From CAZEYT01 sp964516295 (GTDB lineage: Bacteria > Verrucomicrobiota > Verrucomicrobiia > Chthoniobacterales > Terrimicrobiaceae), in contig CAZEYT010000056.1 of NCBI GenBank assembly GCA_964516295.1, positions 1 to 17,944 on the forward strand: DNA of 17,944 nucleotides, read 5' to 3'. The notes under the pieces are model-generated. The model made no database searches, was not told the origin of the DNA, and saw nothing but the letters and a program-made list of their open reading frames with translations. The position numbers were made by a program, and so were the translations under genes. Positions 14,214-17,944 of this stretch are shown here, piece after piece; the first letter of the stretch is position 1; every line of letters starts with the position of its first letter.

Positions 14214-15908
14214 GTGGCCCAGAACGACGATTACATCGTGGAAATCCTGTTGGATGTTGGTTTGGTAACCCGTGCCCAAATCGAACACGCTCGGGCCAAC
14301 ATGACGACCTCCAGCGTGATTGATTCGCTCATTCACGAGGGGATTATCAGTCAGGAAGATGTCGGTCGCACCCTCGCTGCCCAGAACGGCATGGAATTCA
14401 TTGATCTGGCGCAGATGAGCGTTCCGCCGGAGACGCTGACTTGTCTGCCGGCGGAGGATGCCAAGCGCTACCGGGCTATTCCATTGGGCGAACGCGAGGG
14501 CGCTCTGCTCATCGCCATCGGCGACCCGATGGATATGCAGACGATGGACGATCTCACCTACAAGCTCCAGCGTGAGGTGGAGTTTGTCTGTGCGACTCCG
14601 GACGCCATTCGCAAGAGCCTCATCAAATACTACGGCAGCGCGGAGGAGGCCTCGTCGGATCTCATGCGGCAAATGGGTGTCGATGGCGAGTTTTCCGGCG
14701 ATCTCGATGGCGTCGACGATGGCGGGCACGAAAATGACGCTCCGATCATCAAGATGGTTTCCCTTCTGCTTCTGGAGGCCTACAACAACCGCGCCAGTGA
14801 TATTCACTTGGAGCCGTTGGAGTCGAAGTTCCGCGTCCGGTTCCGCATTGATGGCGTGCTCCAGGAAATGCAGAGCCCGCCAAAAAAACTGCACTCGGCC
14901 ATCATCAGCCGAATCAAGATCATGACCGGCTCGATGAGCATCGCGGAAAAACGCATTCCGCAGGATGGCCGCATCCAAATCAAGCTCGGCCAGAAGGGGA
15001 TCGATCTTCGCGTCTCGACGATTCCCACCGTCCACGGCGAGAGCGTTGTCATGCGGATTCTCGACAAAACGTCCCTTCTGCTCGGATTGCCGGATCTGGG
15101 TTTTTTGTCCGACGATCAGGCGAAATTCGAACGCCAGATCAACCTGCCGGACGGGATCATTCTCGTCACGGGACCAACCGGTTCGGGAAAAACCACAACG
15201 CTCTATGGTTGCCTGAATTACATGAACAAACCGGACCGGAAGTTGATCACCGTCGAAGATCCGGTGGAGTATCAGATGTCGGGCATCAATCAGGTGCCGG
15301 TCAACAGCGACATCGGTATGACCTTTCCCGCCGCCCTGCGGTCCATCCTCCGTCAGGCACCGAATATCATCATGATTGGTGAGATCCGGGATTTCGAGAC
15401 GGCGAGCATTGCGACCAATGCATCGCTCACCGGGCACCTCGTGCTTTCCACGCTGCATACAAACGATGCCCCGAGCGCCGTGGCGCGTTTGGTGGATATT
15501 GGCATCAAGCCGTTTCTCGTTTCCAGTTCCGTCCGCGCGGTCGTCGCCCAGCGGCTCGTTCGCCGTCTTTGCCCGAAATGCAAAACCCCGGTCGACCTCA
15601 CGGAGTATGAAATGAATATGCTCCGCGTCGAAGCGGGCCAGCTCGACCAGGCCAGCATTATGCATCCGGTCGGGTGCGAACTCTGTCGCGGCAAGGGCTA
15701 CAAGGGCCGTATGGGCATTTTTGAAATCTTCCTCGTCGACGATGAGGTAAGAAACATGATCAACAACAACGCCTCGACCATCCAGCTCCGCCAGCGGGCC
15801 AGGGAGCTCGGCATGCGCACCCTGCGCGAGGATGGTGTACGGAAAGTCCTCGCGGGCCTCACCACCGCCGAGGAAGTCATCACCACGACGATGACGGATT
15901 TGGACTGA
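14214..15908 (+). CDS. pilB: Type IV pilus / type II secretion assembly ATPase (GspE/PilB), first copy
   Basis: The 564-aa cytoplasmic hexameric ATPase powers pilus extension or pseudopilus assembly. An N-terminal MshE-type domain (about 1-140) precedes the ATPase core. Walker A is GPTGSGKTT (320-328), the Asp box is TVEDPVEYQ (346-354), Walker B is IIMIGEIRD (385-393, E390) and the His box is TGHLVLSTLHTND (406-418). A tetracysteine zinc site follows: C453/C456 and C488/C491. All key residues are intact. A GTG at 14214 gives the most family-like start; an in-frame TTG at 14196 would add six residues. Neither has a Shine-Dalgarno. It is followed after 4 bp by a paralogue. Whether it serves type IV pili or type II secretion cannot be told here. 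Confidence 0.93.
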   Translation: MAQNDDYIVEILLDVGLVTRAQIEHARANMTTSSVIDSLIHEGIISQEDVGRTLAAQNGMEFIDLAQMSVPPETLTCLPAEDAKRYRAIPLGEREGALLIAIGDPMDMQTMDDLTYKLQREVEFVCATPDAIRKSLIKYYGSAEEASSDLMRQMGVDGEFSGDLDGVDDGGHENDAPIIKMVSLLLLEAYNNRASDIHLEPLESKFRVRFRIDGVLQEMQSPPKKLHSAIISRIKIMTGSMSIAEKRIPQDGRIQIKLGQKGIDLRVSTIPTVHGESVVMRILDKTSLLLGLPDLGFLSDDQAKFERQINLPDGIILVTGPTGSGKTTTLYGCLNYMNKPDRKLITVEDPVEYQMSGINQVPVNSDIGMTFPAALRSILRQAPNIIMIGEIRDFETASIATNASLTGHLVLSTLHTNDAPSAVARLVDIGIKPFLVSSSVRAVVAQRLVRRLCPKCKTPVDLTEYEMNMLRVEAGQLDQASIMHPVGCELCRGKGYKGRMGIFEIFLVDDEVRNMINNNASTIQLRQRARELGMRTLREDGVRKVLAGLTTAEEVITTTMTDLD

Positions 15909-15912
15909 CATC

Positions 15913-17604
15913 ATGGATCCCCGCCAGGTAACCGAAATTTTCATCGAACGCGGCCTCCTCACACCGGAACAGGCGGAGGGCTTCATTCAGAACGTCACCG
16001 AAGAAAAACCCATTGAGCAGCTGCTGGTGGATTATCAGGTGGTAACGGAGGATTCCTTCATCCAGATCATCGCCGAATCCATTGGAGCCGAATCGTACAA
16101 TCTGGTGGATTTTGCCCCGGACGCAGTGACGCTCAGTCTCATTCCCTCCGGACTCGCAAGGCTTCATGGAGCGCTTCCGATCATGGGTTCGGGAAACTCG
16201 ATTTTCGTGGCACTCGTCGACCCACTTAATCCGCAGACGATCGAAGATCTGCGTTTTGCCCTCGGGCGGGAGATCCTTCCGATGATCGCTTTTCCCTCCC
16301 GCGTCCAAGCGCTCATCCGCCAGCACTACGGATCGGAGGTCACCAATTTCGACGACATCCTGGCCCAACTCGGCGGAGGTGCGGATCTGACCTTCTCCGA
16401 AGGAGGGGGAGATGATTTCAACCTTCAGGCGGTCACCGCCGAAGCCAATGCGGCTCCGATCATCAAGTACGTCGATCTCATCCTCGACAAAGCCATCGCT
16501 GCACGGGCGAGTGATATTCATTTCGAGCCGTTCGAGACGGAGTTCAAAATCCGCTACCGGGTCGATGGAGCGCTCTACGAAATGGACCCGCCGCCGCGGC
16601 ATCTCGCTCTCCCGGTCATCTCGCGTGTCAAAGTGATGTCCAACCTGAACATCGCCGAGCGCCGACTCCCGCAGGACGGGCGCATCCAGCGGGTGATCAA
16701 TGGACGTCAGGTCGACCTCCGCGTTTCCACGCTTCCGACCACCTTTGGAGAAAGCGTCGTGCTTCGGGTGTTGGATCGCTCGAGCGTGAATCTCGAGATC
16801 GAAACGCTTGGTATGCCGGATGACATTTACAATTACATCCTCGAAGTCATCCAGAAGCCCAACGGGATATTCATTGTCACCGGCCCAACCGGTTCGGGAA
16901 AAACAACGACGCTTTATTCCTGCCTTCGCAAAATCAATACCATCGATGCGAAGCTGCTCACGGCCGAGGATCCGGTCGAATATGAGATCGATGGAATCAT
17001 CCAAGTCCCTGTCAACGACGCCATCGGCCTCTCGTTCTCCCGCATTCTCCGGGCCTTTCTCCGTCAGGACCCGGACCGCATTCTCGTGGGGGAAACCCGC
17101 GACGTCGAGACCGCGCAGATCGCCATCCAAGCCTCGCTGACCGGACACTTGGTTTTCACGACCCTCCACACGAACGATTCCACCGGGGCTGTGACCCGTC
17201 TCGTCGACATGGGCATCGAACCGTTTTTGATTTCTGCTTCGCTCGAGTGCGTGCTCGCGCAGCGGCTGATCCGGAAAATTTGCACGGCCTGTCGCACCTC
17301 GTACGAGCCCTCGGAGCAGGTTCTGCAGTCCCTCGGACTCACGGTCCACGACATCGGCGACAAGAACTTCTATTACGGCAAAGGTTGTGATGCTTGTAAC
17401 CAAACGGGTTATCGCGGCCGAAAGGGTATCTACGAGTTGCTCAAGATTTCGGATCCGATCCGCGAAATGATCAATGAACGCGCTCCCGGGGTGCTTCTTC
17501 GACAGAAGTCCATCGAGCTCGGGATGACGACCCTCCGCGAGGACGGACTGCGCTCGATCTACGACGGCCTGACGACCATCGAAGAGGTCGTGAAATACAC
17601 CTGA
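15913..17604 (+). CDS. Type IV pilus / type II secretion assembly ATPase (GspE/PilB), second copy
   Basis: The 563-aa paralogue of the preceding gene has the same architecture: an MshE-type N-terminal domain (about 1-145), Walker A GPTGSGKTT (324-332), Asp box TAEDPVEYE (350-358), Walker B RILVGETRD (389-397, E394; the usual Ile of GEIRD is Thr), His box TGHLVFTTLHTND (410-422), and zinc site C457/C460 and C492/C495. The N-terminal domains of the two copies differ most, which suggests different partners (for example different inner-membrane platform proteins or a c-di-GMP response), while the motors remain alike. The ATG is 4 bp after the first gene's stop, so the pair is co-transcribed. Its stop lies 8 bp from the T-tract of the oppositely oriented SRP RNA gene. 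Confidence 0.93.
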   Translation: MDPRQVTEIFIERGLLTPEQAEGFIQNVTEEKPIEQLLVDYQVVTEDSFIQIIAESIGAESYNLVDFAPDAVTLSLIPSGLARLHGALPIMGSGNSIFVALVDPLNPQTIEDLRFALGREILPMIAFPSRVQALIRQHYGSEVTNFDDILAQLGGGADLTFSEGGGDDFNLQAVTAEANAAPIIKYVDLILDKAIAARASDIHFEPFETEFKIRYRVDGALYEMDPPPRHLALPVISRVKVMSNLNIAERRLPQDGRIQRVINGRQVDLRVSTLPTTFGESVVLRVLDRSSVNLEIETLGMPDDIYNYILEVIQKPNGIFIVTGPTGSGKTTTLYSCLRKINTIDAKLLTAEDPVEYEIDGIIQVPVNDAIGLSFSRILRAFLRQDPDRILVGETRDVETAQIAIQASLTGHLVFTTLHTNDSTGAVTRLVDMGIEPFLISASLECVLAQRLIRKICTACRTSYEPSEQVLQSLGLTVHDIGDKNFYYGKGCDACNQTGYRGRKGIYELLKISDPIREMINERAPGVLLRQKSIELGMTTLREDGLRSIYDGLTTIEEVVKYT

Positions 17605-17612
17605 CGCGGAGC

Positions 17613-17714
17613 AAAAAAAGCGCCAGAGAGCTACGGCAAGGAGGAGCGGAGTGCCGTTGCTGCATTCCTGCCCTGGCGGGGTTCGTCCGTCCTCAGTCCA
17701 TAGTCCCTGGCGAG
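17613..17714 (-). ncRNA. ffs: Signal recognition particle RNA, small bacterial type (4.5S)
   Basis: Read on the minus strand, the conserved SRP core is GCCAGGGCAGGAATGCAGCA: a GGAA tetraloop (17665-17668) closed by GCA/TGC, flanked by CAGG and AGCA, the Ffh-binding symmetric loop. The ends pair: CGCCAGGGACTATGG (5' side, near 17712-17698) with CCGTAGCTCTCTGGCG (3' side, near 17636-17621), including G-U pairs and one small bulge. A run of seven T follows the closing stem (17619-17613), serving as intrinsic terminator. Length of about 100 nt fits the Alu-less form. Exact 5' and 3' ends are approximate. The RNA binds Ffh and directs membrane proteins to FtsY. It converges with the second pilus ATPase gene. 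Confidence 0.9.
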
Positions 17715-17717
17715 CCG

Positions 17718-17746
17718 ACCATACGATTCGGATCCGGTTTCGGCAA
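17718..17746 (-). promoter_or_regulatory. ffs: Promoter of the SRP RNA gene
   Basis: On the minus strand TTGCCG (17746-17741) and TATGGT (17723-17718) are separated by 17 bp, placing the transcription start about six bases further on, at the beginning of the terminal SRP helix. The agreement between promoter and helix start supports both. Confidence 0.65.
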
Positions 17747-17865
17747 ATGCTATTCGCCTACAAGATCCAGACCGTTCGCCGCGGCCCGTGCCCGACCTTC
17801 CCTTCCGGCGGTGGGATCATTGTTCGGGACGGTGATTTTTGTTTTTGACACCCTCGGGTGAAACG

Positions 17866-17944
17866 CTAGGGTTCATCTCCCGCCTGACATTTGGGGGAAG
17901 GACACTGCCCGTTTTCGCAGGAGCGACAACGGCAAGTGTCTTTC
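17866..17944 (-). CDS. Cysteine-rich, metallothionein-like protein, C-terminal fragment
   Basis: The last 25 codons of a minus-strand gene enter from the right edge, ending at TAG (17866-17868). The peptide KDTCRCRSCENGQCPSPKCQ plus AGDEP holds five Cys in CxC, CxxC and spaced arrangements like those of bacterial metallothioneins and other small metal-chelating proteins. Without the rest of the gene the family cannot be fixed, and a chance open frame is not excluded. The 119 bp between it and the SRP promoter contain no gene that I can support. Confidence 0.45.
   Translation of the reverse strand, partial: KDTCRCRSCENGQCPSPKCQAGDEP

Noticed and set aside
14187..17403. Two minus-strand open frames of 599 and 507 codons opposite the pilus ATPases
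   Set aside because: Both are antisense shadows; their similarity to each other reflects only the paralogy of the two real genes.
17845..17872. Plus-strand promoter-like pair TTGACA, 16 bp, TAGGGT
   Set aside because: It points into the 3' end of a minus-strand gene with no plus-strand gene visible before the edge; probably chance, though an antisense transcript is possible.
1..17944. CRISPR arrays, insertion sequences, integrase genes, tRNA or rRNA genes
   Set aside because: No regularly spaced repeats, transposase or integrase motifs, or cloverleaf sequences were seen on either strand.

Overview
The window is about 60% G+C and is bacterial, with densely packed genes on both strands. It has no mobile element, tRNA, rRNA or CRISPR array that I can see. 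The best guess for the source is a Gram-negative member of the Verrucomicrobiota. That guess rests on a short-LID nucleoside monophosphate kinase beside fmt, a DksA/TraR-like gene just upstream of a probable L33 gene, tandem GspE/PilB ATPases, and the scarcity of Shine-Dalgarno sequences. It is inference, not proof.

Layout, left to right. Bases 1-3263 (minus strand): glgX (glycogen debranching) leads into a small membrane protein, then a DksA/TraR-like protein with an H1-like basic tail, then the first codons of a probable rpmG. Bases 3354-4262 (plus): a family 9 glycosyltransferase diverging from glgX. Bases 4275-7140 (minus): a stand-alone CoaB-type domain, a PAP2 membrane phosphatase overlapping it by ATGA, and a GH1 beta-glucosidase-like lipoprotein. 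A hairpin terminator at 7163-7195 separates these from two small unknown genes that overlap by TTGA. These are followed upstream by dps and, diverging from it, a 65-aa Cys protein.

Bases 8693-11699 (minus) hold the wreck of one large membrane hybrid sensor histidine kinase. It has two in-frame amber codons, three +1 slips, a deletion that removed the HisKA domain, and a small deletion that removed the receiver phospho-acceptor Asp. It should be read as one pseudogene and not as several small genes.

Bases 11793-12283 (plus): a possible 50-aa ORF with a strong ribosome binding site, then a 99-aa unknown protein with a good promoter. Bases 12326-14105 (minus): nucleoside monophosphate kinase, a 70-aa zinc-ribbon-like protein and fmt, packed as an operon. 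Bases 14214-17604 (plus): two consecutive GspE/PilB-type assembly ATPases behind one promoter. Bases 17613-17714 (minus): the small SRP RNA with its own promoter and T-tract. The right edge holds the C-terminal end of a cysteine-rich, metallothionein-like protein.

How the genes work together: most are housekeeping (glycogen turnover, CoA synthesis, initiator tRNA formylation, nucleotide balance, SRP targeting, iron/oxidative protection by Dps) together with envelope functions (GT9, PAP2, GH1 lipoprotein, type IV pilus or type II secretion motors). I found no convincing new multi-gene system. The points most worth a second look are the decayed kinase, the tandem pilus ATPases, the zinc-finger-less DksA-like protein, and the recurrence of promoters placed almost on top of start codons.
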